The notes beneath the pieces were generated by a model. That model made no database searches, was not told the DNA's origin, and saw only the letters and a list, made by a program, of their open reading frames with translations. The translations under genes were made by a program, and so were the position numbers. This document shows, piece after piece, positions 1 through 8,233 of a DNA stretch of 21,298 nt (position 1 is its first letter; each line of letters begins with the position of its first letter). Origin of the DNA: Neonectria sp. B-13 (taxonomy: Eukaryota > Ascomycota > Sordariomycetes > Hypocreales > Nectriaceae). The DNA lies in contig NOKP01000084.1 in the NCBI GenBank assembly GCA_002682825.1, positions 102,325 to 123,622 on the forward strand, read 5' to 3'.

Positions 1-2
1 AA

Positions 3-209
3 ATCAGTTTTGACGGTATCAATCTCACAGACGGCGCTGAGTCCTGGCACTCCCTAATCAAGAAAATCCGCGAGGGCCTAGATATTACTTATTTCTCCAT
101 GAATGAAAGCATGGTAGAGGATATCGATGTGCAAGGCAGGGATCGACTGGAAGCCACTGATGCGCAAGGCCTCACCGACATCATAGCTACACTATCGAGT
201 AGGGAGTGA
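3..209 (+). CDS. 3' end of an unidentified ORF, cut by the window edge
   Basis: This frame is open from the first bases of the window to a TGA at 207-209 and gives 68 residues with no start in view. The peptide is mixed polar and acidic (it contains ITYFSMNESMVEDIDVQ and ends LSSRE) and I do not recognise the family. It lies just upstream of LINE ORF2 remnants on the same strand, so it could be the tail of the LINE's first ORF, but nothing in the peptide proves that. It shows no zinc knuckle or membrane segment. It may equally be a chance frame or the end of a host gene. Confidence 0.3.
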   Translation: MSFDGINLTDGAESWHSLIKKIREGLDITYFSMNESMVEDIDVQGRDRLEATDAQGLTDIIATLSSRE

Positions 210-297
210 GCAATAAGATGCAAGCAACTTCTGGGCACGCTACTTTTTTGTTATTCGTGCTCCTAGCCCAGCCGCATCCAGAGCGCCCTCATGCATA

Positions 298-622
298 ATG
301 GTGGCCACAACCCCCGAAGCAGAGGAGGAACCTGAACACCCTAGACCTGGCTCACCGAGAAAGCGTCGCATCGTCCTTATCACCCGTCCCAACGAACATG
401 AGTAGACACCCCCGAACACGGAGAAGCGATAAAAAGCCGCTTAGGTCTTTTAGGCCAACGTCGGTAAGATTTCCCTGGTCCACGACTGTGCCCTTCCGTT
501 GGCAGATTCCGAGCAATACGACATTATCCTTCTACAGGAATCTTGGACAAATTCTACAGACTCCCGGTATCTCACAAAAACTCATCCGGCGTATGACACA
601 TTCACGCCCCGTTGAAACATGA
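298..622 (+). pseudogene. LINE (Tad1-like) ORF2 N-terminal / endonuclease remnant
   Basis: Two pieces read as the start of a non-LTR retrotransposon ORF2. An ATG at 298 opens a 35-codon frame ending TAG at 403-405, with a basic stretch GSPRKRRIVLI. From 454 another frame reads ANVGKISLVHDCALPLADS, then YDIILLQESWT and KTHPAYDTFTP. This matches the opening of the apurinic-like endonuclease domain of fungal Tad-type LINEs, whose job is to nick the target DNA. A TAG at 451-453 sits where the family usually has Gln, and the frame breaks again near 610. Only the first part of the endonuclease survives; the rest of the domain and the reverse transcriptase are absent downstream. It is dead, and identified by peptide resemblance only. 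Confidence 0.6.
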
Positions 623-685
623 GATAAGTTCGGGACCCTACTTTTCGCGACACCCACTTCTCGCGGGTTTACCCCACTTTAATAA

Positions 686-860
686 TGTCACGAGCTCAGA
701 TTGTCTGTAGTATCTGATTGGGTGTATGTCTGTTCTTGATTGCGTCAGGTCCCCGCTCCGAGTCCCTGTACATCCTTTATGCTGAAGTAGCTAGAAGGAT
801 ATTGCTATAGCAGTCACACGCCATTAACACGCCCAGCTAACCAAATACACATCGTGACCA
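686..860. repeat. Solo-LTR-like repeat, tandem copy 1 (175 bp)
   Basis: The unit begins TGTCACGA and ends with a slightly damaged complement, TCGTGACCA. It is flanked by AATAA on the left (681-685) and on the right (861-865). Short inverted TG...CA ends with 5-bp flanking repeats are the hallmark of LTRs of fungal Ty3/gypsy-type retrotransposons. No internal region, primer-binding site or polypurine tract accompanies it. A non-autonomous inverted-repeat element of similar size is the alternative. Confidence 0.6.
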
Positions 861-865
861 AATAA

Positions 866-1039
866 TGTCACGAGCTCAGATTGTCTTTAGTATCTGATTG
901 GGTGTGTGTCTGTTCTTGATTGCGTCCGGTCCCCGCTCTGAGTCCCTGTACATTCTTTATGCTGAAGTAGCTAGAAGGATATTGCTGTAGCAGTCATACG
1001 CCATGTACACGCCCAGCTACCCAAATACACATCGTGACA
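866..1039. repeat. Solo-LTR-like repeat, tandem copy 2 (174 bp)
   Basis: This second copy lies exactly 180 bp downstream of the first and differs at roughly ten positions by eye. Its ends are perfect 8-bp inverted repeats (TGTCACGA ... TCGTGACA). It is flanked by AATAA at 861-865 and AATAA at 1040-1044, so the middle AATAA is shared with copy 1. The better-preserved terminus suggests it is nearer the original sequence than copy 1. Confidence 0.65.
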
Positions 1040-1064
1040 AATAAGGTGTTGGAAGATGACCCTG

Positions 1065-1334
1065 TGTTGGATTGACCCCTTGTGTGGCGACATATGACCC
1101 GAATTTGTTGGACACGCGATGCGTACCTCGAGCACACGACGGGGTGAATTAAATAGATTATGGAGCAGAAACTGATGATCTTATTGATTGAATTCTTGAT
1201 GATGCCTTGTCCTTCTTCATTACTCTTTGTGCGGGGGCGTCGGTCCATTTCCCATACCTACGCCGCCACAGCCACGAATATTGTTGTAGTAGGTGTGGCT
1301 GCCTCTCTAACCGCACACAGGTGCCAATCTAACA
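1065..1334. repeat. Possible further solo LTR (270 bp), weak
   Basis: The segment starts TGTTGGATTG and ends CAATCTAACA, which are complementary at 9 of 10 positions and match the TG...CA layout of LTRs. The flanks (CCCTG on the left, GAATT on the right) are not a target duplication and no second copy exists in the window. The same terminal CAATCTAACA closes the 210-bp LTRs downstream, but the bodies are not alike. Treat the boundaries as a proposal. Confidence 0.3.
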
Positions 1335-1392
1335 GAATTTGCATAAACCTCTGATACACAGATATCCCAGCCTTAGTCAGATGACTAGAAAA

Positions 1393-1413
1393 CCCCTCTC
1401 GAGAAAAGAGGGG
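1393..1413. other. Small perfect hairpin
   Basis: CCCCTCT (1393-1399) pairs with AGAGGGG (1407-1413) across a 7-nt loop. It sits immediately before the 210-bp LTR copy at 1422. No function is evident. Confidence 0.35.
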
Positions 1414-1421
1414 GCCGGAGG

Positions 1422-1631
1422 TGTCAGAAAACTAGCGTGGCACTCAGATGACTTGTATTGTCTATGTCCTTGTCCCCCTGGGCTATCTCTGTGGTGTTCA
1501 GGGGATATCCCCTTCCTTGACCGCCTTCCTATTCGGGCTGTGCCAGGTAAAGGTTCGGCGAGCTGTCTGTGGACCCCGGAGGTGGTCACCTGACCACCTT
1601 GTTGATCCAATGTACATGATACAATCTAACA
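1422..1631. repeat. 210-bp solo LTR, copy A
   Basis: The unit runs from TGTCAGA to TCTAACA, inverted ends with one mismatch. Copy B, 463 bp downstream, is of the same length and roughly 85% identical by eye. The flanks GGAGG and GATCT do not match, so the target duplication is lost or the ends are rearranged. Inside is a perfect palindrome, GGTGGTCA-CC-TGACCACC, that is kept in copy B. The DNA following the LTR shows no tRNA primer site, so this is a solo or truncated LTR rather than the left end of a full element. Confidence 0.6.
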
Positions 1632-1884
1632 GATCTCTGCCCAAGTTTCTTTAATTCAACGTCACACTCACTCTCACAAAGCTCCTTACATTTGTGAAGT
1701 GCTGTGTAATAGTTCGTTCCGTGTTTTGAGGGATAACTTTAGGTAATGATTTTTCTATAAATAAAAAAAATCAATCAGGAGATAGTATTGTGTTGGGGCC
1801 AGCAGACATTGAAGGTCCGGATATGGTGCAGGCGTTACAGTGTTTCTATTGGCTAGGGACCTCTTGCAACAATTGGTCTAATTT
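1632..1884. other. AT-rich spacer between two LTR copies
   Basis: These 253 bases hold no gene, primer-binding site or gag/pol-like peptide. They include an A-rich run around 1758-1770. They are therefore unlikely to be the internal part of one element bounded by the two LTR copies, and look like ordinary intergenic DNA. Confidence 0.5.
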
Positions 1885-2094
1885 TGTCAGAAAAACTAGC
1901 GTGGCGCTCCGATGACTTGTATTGTCTATATCCTCGCCCCCTGGGCTATCTCTGTGGTGTTCAGGGGATATCTCCTTTCCTTGACCGCCTTCCTGTTCGG
2001 GCTACAGCCGGCAAGGTTAGGCGAGCTGTCTGTTGACCACCAAGGTGGTCACATGACCACCCTGGAGATAATGTGTACATAATCCAATCTAACA
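1885..2094. repeat. 210-bp solo LTR, copy B, with 5-bp target duplication
   Basis: This is the same family as copy A (TGTCAGA ... TCTAACA). It is flanked by AATTT at 1880-1884 and AATTT at 2095-2099, a perfect 5-bp target-site duplication. That supports both the boundaries and the reading as a solo LTR left by LTR-LTR recombination. The internal GGTGGTCA/TGACCACC palindrome is conserved, with only the 2-nt centre changed. The element family has no coding part anywhere in the window. Confidence 0.75.
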
Positions 2095-2879
2095 AATTTC
2101 AGCTGGGATTAAAAGGAGAATGAGACTGATAGAGTCCGTCAGGGAAGTTAGCAGAGACATCAGCTTAGGCAGTGAATTTGAGAGCCAAGGATGTCCATTT
2201 TCTGGTCAGATTTTGAGTGATTCTATTGATCTTTTGGCCCTTATTTTGATGGTCTTTTCGGTTTCACAATTGCAGTCAATTTGACTGACTTTTGCCTTGC
2301 CTACTGAGAAGCCGAAAAGACAGACTGTGTCTTTCTCCCCTGTTGCAGCCGCAACAAAGCTGGTTGGGTGTCTTCAGTCTTGCTAGCTGTCTCGAGTCAC
2401 CCTCACCAAACACAGTACTACGAGAGGCCGTTATCTGTGATATCTAGTACGGCTTCAGTAACATCATTCTCTGTATAAGACGTTCGAGGCATTTTAAAGG
2501 CAATTAAGGACGACTGGTGTAGAAAAAGATTCGATCAATCTTCAAGGAGGCTGAGTGATAAGGAGGCATTTCGAGACATTTTACATTAGTGCCATGCGAC
2601 CATACCACTTTTGTGATCAAAAAAGCAATGTGAGAGTATCAAACGCCATGAAACTCTTAATAAAACAGACATTGTTTCATGGCAATAGCTTCAATTTTGG
2701 CCGAGTACCGTGTAAGTGAAGATAAGCATTTTGTATGGGGGAATTTTGTTTTTGGTGTACGGTGGGTGGGTATGACCGGTAGGTGGGTACTGCATGGTAT
2801 CATGATCAATCATTATGAGAAGAATAATGAAATGCAATGACCGATGAGTAAGCAAGACTATAAATGATAATACCCTTCC
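2095..2879. other. Intergenic stretch, nothing recognised
   Basis: This is AT-rich non-coding DNA downstream of the SDR gene, which is transcribed toward it. The longest ATG-started frame I noticed is a 54-codon one at 2120-2284 (plus), with no recognisable motif. I saw no repeat copy, no LTR ends and no transposon peptide. Its right end should include the SDR 3' untranslated region. Confidence 0.4.
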
Positions 2880-4238
2880 TCAGAGGCAGCCAAAAGACTT
2901 CGCCATGCCGAGTTCATAAATACTCTCCGGAGCCAGATCCCTCAGTGTTTGACCTAAAAGGGCATCATACCCTACTGTATAGTAGGGTACTAGGAATTTG
3001 TCCGACAATGCATCATGGACGGTCGAGGCTACCGCTTCTGCTGTCTCAGCTGCGCCATCTGCAGCGAGTAATGTGAGTCTATGCCTGGCATCAAACCTGT
3101 AAGTAACTCTAGTACATAGAAGTGAAGCGTCACCGGGTCGTTCAGCTCACCATTTATTTACCATTGGACGGTAAATCCGTTCTTCCGCTGCGTCAGCCGG
3201 CTTGGTAGAGTTGATCACATTGCCCAAAGTGTCTACCCCGATGGCATCTTTCTCGATGCCATCAAAGTACTTATCCCATGCGTTTCGGATCTTAGGACCG
3301 ACACCCCCAGTTCTGGTCCACCCAGGGCGAACAGTGGTCATGCCTAGTAGTAATTGTGTTAGACACAGCTATAGACATCATGAGCTGTATCAACTGCTTA
3401 CCAACGCCGAACGGCATCAACTCATAACGCCAGGCTCGTGTCAATCCTTCAATGGCTGCTTTGACTGCAGAGTAGGCTACCCACATTGGTGGGTTAACAA
3501 AACCAGCATAGCTTCCGACGTTAATAAAGCGTCCTTTGTTCTGCTTGATCAGTGGAAGGAATGCGCGGATAACAGCAATATACGCCCAAAAGTCAAGCTC
3601 AAAGACGCGTCGCACGTCCTCGTCTGAGGTCATCTCCATAGGTGAGATGATGCAAAAGCTAGCATTGTTCACCACGCCAATAAGAGGTTTGAAGGTGTCA
3701 CCTTCCAAGACCGACTCCACATGGCGGGCACATCTCTCGATGGATCCCTGGGAGAGGACGTCCATAACTGCAGCGTGAACGGCTCCGTGTGTCATTCTCT
3801 TGCTTGTGGGTGTTCTTTCCACGGCATCTCGGACTTTTTGAATCTCTGAACTGTCTTGGACAGTGGCAAAGACATTGTATCCTTTGGAAGCCAGGTGAAG
3901 CGACGTCGCCAGGCCGATACCTATACCAGCCAGCATGTTATCGTTAACAAGTAACACAAAAAGCGGGATGGGTGAAGTGCTATGATAAAGCCGTTGAATG
4001 TTGCCGTTCAGTAGGACTTGGTCTCACCTTCGCTAGCCCCAGTGACCACCACAGAAGGCGAGTATATGCGACCGTCCCTAGTCTTGCACGGTCGCGTATG
4101 GTTTTGGGGCTTCATCCCACGGAAAAGAAAGTATAGGAGGTAGCCGCTAGCATAGTGTACCACATATTCCATCCATGCCAAAACTCGGTTCAAGGCGACA
4201 GTGAGGGTGGAAAATGTCTTCAACAGGAGGGTTAGCAT
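2880..4238 (-). CDS. Short-chain dehydrogenase/reductase (SDR), four exons, N-terminally anchored
   Basis: This is a probable NAD(P)H-dependent oxidoreductase of the classical SDR family acting on an unknown alcohol or ketone. The exons are 4238-4028, 3920-3402, 3343-3151 and 3096-2880. The introns (107, 58 and 54 bp) all have GT...AG ends and the frame stays open across every join, giving 379 residues. The Rossmann cofactor motif TGASEGIG is created by splicing exon 1 to exon 2. The structural motif is VNNAS where NNAG is usual. The catalytic residues are Ser in INVGSYAGF and Tyr/Lys in AYSAVK, followed by the typical RPGWTRT. The first 50 or so residues are hydrophobic (LLLKTF..., ASGYLLYFLF), suggesting a membrane anchor as in retinol/11-beta-HSD-like SDRs. 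The ATG at 4238 has A at -3, and the frame upstream offers only a GTG. No lesion is visible. The substrate cannot be told, and no pathway neighbours are present. Confidence 0.88.
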
Positions 4239-4488
4239 TTTGTATTCTTGATGTCTAACTAAGTCAGGCCAAAGAAAATAAAATGATTGAAGAAGCACAA
4301 GGCCCTCTGGATGGTTTAAGCTTGGGTCGACCTTAGCTTATGAACTGAATTTATCTTGGGGCTACAAGTGTTGCATTACGATGTTATGACGAATTTTTGG
4401 GGTTGACGTAATTCATATTGAAATATTACGCTATTATGTGCAAGAAAGGTAAAGTTAGTGAACTAAAATACTGACGCTGAGCCTGCAC
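4239..4488 (-). promoter_or_regulatory. Presumed 5' region of the SDR gene
   Basis: About 250 bp separates the SDR start from the LINE reverse-transcriptase fragment and should hold the 5' untranslated region and core promoter. It is AT-rich, but I see no convincing TATA box or named operator. The call rests on position only. If upstream control elements existed further out, transposon debris may have displaced them. Confidence 0.35.
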
Positions 4489-4745
4489 GGTACCGTAGCT
4501 CTCCACTACATAGGATATCCGCTTTGTAACGACTGCCTTGAGTATCTTGCTCAGTGTTGACAGCAACGATATCGGTCTCCATGGCTTGACCACTGTGTAG
4601 TCTCCTTTGTCTGGCTTCTTCAGTGGGATGATCTTCGCGCTCCTCCATTGGTGGGGCACCACACCGTCCCTGAGGGACGTCTCGAAAAGGCGCAAGACAC
4701 GGTATCTAACCACTGAGAATGTTGGTGTAGTTAGCCAAGTCACTC
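4489..4745 (-). pseudogene. LINE reverse-transcriptase fragment (Tad1-like)
   Basis: Read on the minus strand, the peptide runs VVRYRVLRLFETSLRDG, then WRSAKIIPLKKPDKGDYT and WRPISLLSTLSKIL, ending at RISYVVESYG. This is the start of the reverse-transcriptase palm domain of fungal non-LTR elements (blocks 1-2). The fragment stops long before the catalytic YADD block. Homology ends abruptly near 4489, and everything N-terminal of the block is missing as well. It lies on the opposite strand from the endonuclease scrap at 298-622, so the two are not parts of one insertion without an inversion. It is non-functional. Confidence 0.7.
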
Positions 4746-4836
4746 ATTGGCTAAAGAATGTGCAGGAGGGGGCTGCGCAGCCGGGTTAGGTCCACAATGT
4801 GTCCGCCACCGCCAGCCCCAGAGCATGATTCCATCA

Positions 4837-5561
4837 TTAATTATGAGATAGGATACTCCCACGGGTTGACCTTTCGCAATCAGCCAGGTACGAAGGATCT
4901 AGGGCCATCTTCTCGAGTTGGGGATTCTGGAACGGATATCGTCTAGCGACGTCAAATGGAATCTTGATGAGATTGTAGAACTGGCTGTACAGGAGGCCTT
5001 CAAGAACCTCGCCAGTCTTGAAGGCTCAGGCGTGCATTGCTCAACAAGGCCCGTGGCATTGTAACGACGACTCCACGCCTGCGGCTGCCGCCAGAGGCGC
5101 TTCAGACAACACCGCCGCCAGAGGAGCACATTGGCCTCGGCGGCAGATTCAGTCCGAGGGGTATATTGACGGCCAATATCGACATATGTACTGCAGGAGT
5201 CAAGGAATTTCTCGTCAACAGCGGCGTCCCATTGATTGCGCCAGTTGTGGATGGTCTGTGTGATATCGGGATGCATGTAGGCAAGTTCGAGGTTCTTGGC
5301 CCCCATGTAAAGTCTTATGCCGGCATATTGGGAAAATGTCGCTGCGCGTGATTGAACCTCTTGCCAAATAGTTCCAAGGTGTCTGTGTTGGAGAATATGT
5401 GAGAGAGCGTTGCTCGTACTGCCTTGGCCGAGTACGTCCGCATTCGCATTTTCCTCCTTGAGGTACCTGCCGATAACGTTATAAGATTTGTGTGGCTTTT
5501 TCTTTGGTTTCCTTGCGTTGATAGCCGAGGGGCCAGAATTGGAACAAATTCTGGGTACCAA
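4837..5561 (-). pseudogene. Degenerate gene of an unidentified fungal family
   Basis: A minus-strand frame from 5561 carries a protein-like peptide with YMGAKNLELAYMHPDI, HNWRNQWDAAVDEKFL, YVDIGRQYTPR and AEANVLLWRRCCL. Near 5000 the frame breaks. The apparent continuation is in another frame and reads GLLYSQFYNLIKIPFDVAR, then PFQNPQLEKMALDPSYLAD, to a TAA at 4837-4839. It resembles, from memory, large uncharacterised proteins repeated in Aspergillus/Penicillium accessory DNA, but I cannot name a domain or function. It has no intact start and no catalytic motif I recognise. It sits directly beside the LINE fragment on the same strand, so it may be captured or co-mobilised material. Confidence 0.5.
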
Positions 5562-5703
5562 AAGTAGCCTTGACTGGGCTTCTTTACAGTACTATGGCGC
5601 CTGTACTTTCTTCAAATCCTCATAGAGTGCCTCACATTGTCATTGGGGCCCAGAAACGGTGCATATAGCCCGTCGCCTCTCCAGGCGCACGTCATTCGAC
5701 TAA
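5562..5703. other. Short spacer, possibly more of the degenerate gene
   Basis: On the minus strand one frame here reads EALYEDLKKVQAP, then a TAG, then WYPEFVPIL. It may be an upstream part of the decayed neighbour at 4837-5561, in a different frame. Nothing else is visible. Confidence 0.25.
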
Positions 5704-6060
5704 GAGGTGAATAGTGATCCCTAAAGTCACCAATGATAATGATATCTTCAAGGCTTTCCACCGTGACAGTCAGTCAAGGCGGAGGTTTCGAGCCGGGGAC
5801 GAATTTACGCCGGTTGAGCAGCATAAATTTGTCAATAGGGAAGAAAAATCAGAGTGTATAGCATGTCAGGGCATAAAAGCTTGGAGAGGTAAGATCACAA
5901 GGCTCAAAAAGGCAGGCTTTAGCTGCGCTCAGCGGCAGACTGAGATGGGATGTGAGAGGTGCGATGTTGCGATTTGTAACTGGCCGGGTCAGTGGAACTG
6001 TACCACCATATAAAATAGGTGGGAAGCAATGTATCTTTCATTTGCTGCATTACAATTGGA
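5704..6060 (+). pseudogene. piggyBac transposase, C-terminal remnant (older copy)
   Basis: The plus-strand peptide RRRFRAGDEFTP, SECIACQG and GCERCDVAICNW matches the C-terminus of the intact piggyBac transposase at 15919-17778 (RQRFRTGDEFTP, SECLACQG, CQECNVALC). That is the cysteine-rich zinc-binding tail that binds element ends. The nucleotide match appears to continue past the stop codon into the 3' flank, to about 6060. The catalytic domain and the inverted ends are missing. It is in opposite orientation to the intact copy and visibly diverged, so it is a separate, older insertion. Confidence 0.75.
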
Positions 6061-7080
6061 CCGGCCCTCCTGTAGTGACTTTCTTGGAGGCTTCGCACAG
6101 CCGAAGGGATGGCATATTTGGATGGCGTCTGTGCTCGTACTGTAAAACAAGCCCGCAGGAATGTGTCTAGCTATCCGAGGAATCCGGGGCAAGGCAAAGG
6201 TGCATCTGTTGGCCACCTCCTTTGACGACTACTAGAAGACACAGCCGACAAGCATCTTGGAGTTGCCCAATCAACTACGGCCACGCGGAACGGATTATGC
6301 ACAGTACAAACAAATGCACCAGGAAACCCAAGGTTTCGGTTGCGACGTAAGATGATGTCAATTTTACGTTTGGCGAGACCAGAGATCCGCCAAAAACTCA
6401 ACCTGATTCTACCTTGACCTGCAAGTGACCTGGCCCCCTTCGACTTACTATGGCGACAAGTAACCAGGACAAAGCACACGGTATTCGGCGAGAAAAAGTC
6501 CGGTCTCTTCAAGCTCCAATTTTCGTCAAATTCTTTTCGTTTCTTCAGTGGCATTAAGAAATAAGGGGAATGGCGGTTGGTTCCCCAATCTTGGCCGCCT
6601 GGCATTCCTGCAGATTCATTGGGTGCAACTCTCCCACCCACCACCATGTGGTGATGTTGATGCTGTTTACCAATGAAAAACCCCGCACCAGTAGTTCGAG
6701 TTGCTTGCATAGCACACACAACGAGCAGTTCGATGTGCCAAGAACCACCCAAATGCCACAACATCAGCCCGAACTCCTTCCCTCGGTGAGCCATGGTTAG
6801 ATTCATAATCACCCGCAACACAGGCAAAACTGGCCTGGCATTGCACTGTGGATAGCCAGCGTTGACCCCTCCCGTTTCACCAGGGGTACAATTACCCTAA
6901 ATATCCCAACCTTGCCATGTACGGAACTTGAAACTATACGTAGTCAACCAGAAGTACGGGAAATCCGCAGAAAACAGGAACCGGCGCGGTTACAGCTCGC
7001 AAATTTAAGTTCGTGGTAGAGCTTAGGCTGTCAGCGTACATGTCAATTATTGGCCCGCAAGCCGTTGTAGCTAATGTACC
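6061..7080. other. Intergenic stretch with one unsupported minus-strand ORF
   Basis: No gene is recognised. A minus-strand frame is open from 6827 to 6171 (first ATG at 6806, 211 codons), but its composition is mixed, with no domain, repeat or signal I can identify. It overlaps shorter plus-strand frames of equal quality. Weak alternative hairpins involve ACCCCT (6865-6870) and AGGGGT (6882-6887). Confidence 0.3.
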
Positions 7081-7305
7081 ATGATGGTTTGTGTAACACC
7101 GTGTTGGAATCGCTGCACGTTCGTTGGCTTCCTGGACACGCGAACCGTATGCTCACTTGAGACATGCAGAGAACAACTGATTAACATTTCACCATGGGTG
7201 GGGAAATTTGTTCATGTTCCGCTCTCGGCATACGCGCCTGGCTCTTTAATCTCTCTCATCATCGCCAACTTGCCGAGATATCCTCGTAATCCAATGCAGA
7301 ACACC

Positions 7306-8233
7306 ATGCCTGTCAACGCGACTACTTCTCCAGCAACTCTTGTGTCTACGACACAAACCCTGAAAAGCTTTCTGTTCTCCGATTCATCTTCCGATGCCTT
7401 GTTCATAGACCTTGAAGGAAAATCGCTCAGCAGGAATGGCACCATCACCATTCTCACGATTTTCAACCCGCTACAGAACAAGATCTGGCTGATAGACATA
7501 GCTTGTCTCAAAAACGCAGCCTTTTCCACAACACATACTACCACTGGGAAGTCCATCAGATCAATTCTGGAAGACTCGGACATTCCAAAGTTTTTTTGGG
7601 ATGTGGAATGATGCTGATGCGCTATGGGCGCTGTATCGTATCAACCTTGCTGGGGTCACAGACATCCAACTACTCGAGAATGCCTCCCGCTGTGGAGACA
7701 AGACTTTCTTATCCGGCCTAGATAAAGCTGTCCAGCGCGACGGACAGCTTAGGTTTCAGCAACGCGAAAGGTGGTTGCGGATCAAGAAAGAAGTGAAAGC
7801 CCAAATGCAGTACGATGTCTTCTCGAAACGACCCTTGGACTTGAAGACCATTCAGTATTGCGTCAATGATGTGCTCCATCTGCCAAGGCTTAAAAGGGTT
7901 TATCTTCAACGAATCACAGAAGACTGGCGCTTGAAAGCTATTGAGGAGAGTCAGAAGAGATTGACAGAGGCCCGTAAGCCGTCTTACAATCCCGAGTCAC
8001 CTGAAAAGGCTCGTGGACCCTGGCCCGCGCAGACAAACCCGCAGATGTTGTCTGTCGAGGAATTCTTGGAGAAGTTAGAGGATGAAAGGATTGATGCGCT
8101 GAGCCGAGAGATATTTGGGGGCGATGTCGGGTACTATGATGATTACGATGACGACGATGATTGGGGCGGCTGCAATGCTCATGATGGAGCACAAGACTCC
8201 GAAGCGTTTTATAGCTGCTGGGATAAGAACTAG
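7306..8233 (+). pseudogene. DEDD-family 3'-5' exonuclease (RNase D-like), frameshifted
   Basis: The family removes nucleotides from 3' ends of RNA or DNA using two metal ions. Exo I is LFIDLEG (Asp35 and Glu37 from the ATG at 7306). Exo II should be FFWDV-R-NDADALW. Exo III is YCVNDVLHL. The protein ends in an acidic tract (YYDDYDDDDDW) and a C-terminal HDGAQDSEAFYSCWDKN. The frame changes between 7603 and 7607: GATGTG is followed by a single G before AATGAT, consistent with loss of two bases from an Arg codon. Frame 1 therefore stops at 7611 and frame 2 carries the rest to the TAG at 8231-8233. Otherwise it looks complete at about 300 residues. ATGs at 7294 and 7306 are both possible starts. 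This is a single lesion, so sequencing error should be excluded. The physiological substrate is unknown. Confidence 0.8.

Noticed and set aside
1422..2094. A single deleted LTR retrotransposon with both LTRs
   Set aside because: The 253-bp interior has no primer-binding site, polypurine tract or gag/pol peptide. Copy B has its own target duplication, and the two LTRs are too diverged (about 85% by eye) for a simple young pair.
6171..6827. 218-codon minus-strand ORF as a gene
   Set aside because: It opens at a TTG, lacks any domain or splice context, and has biased mixed composition with equally long shadows on the other strand.
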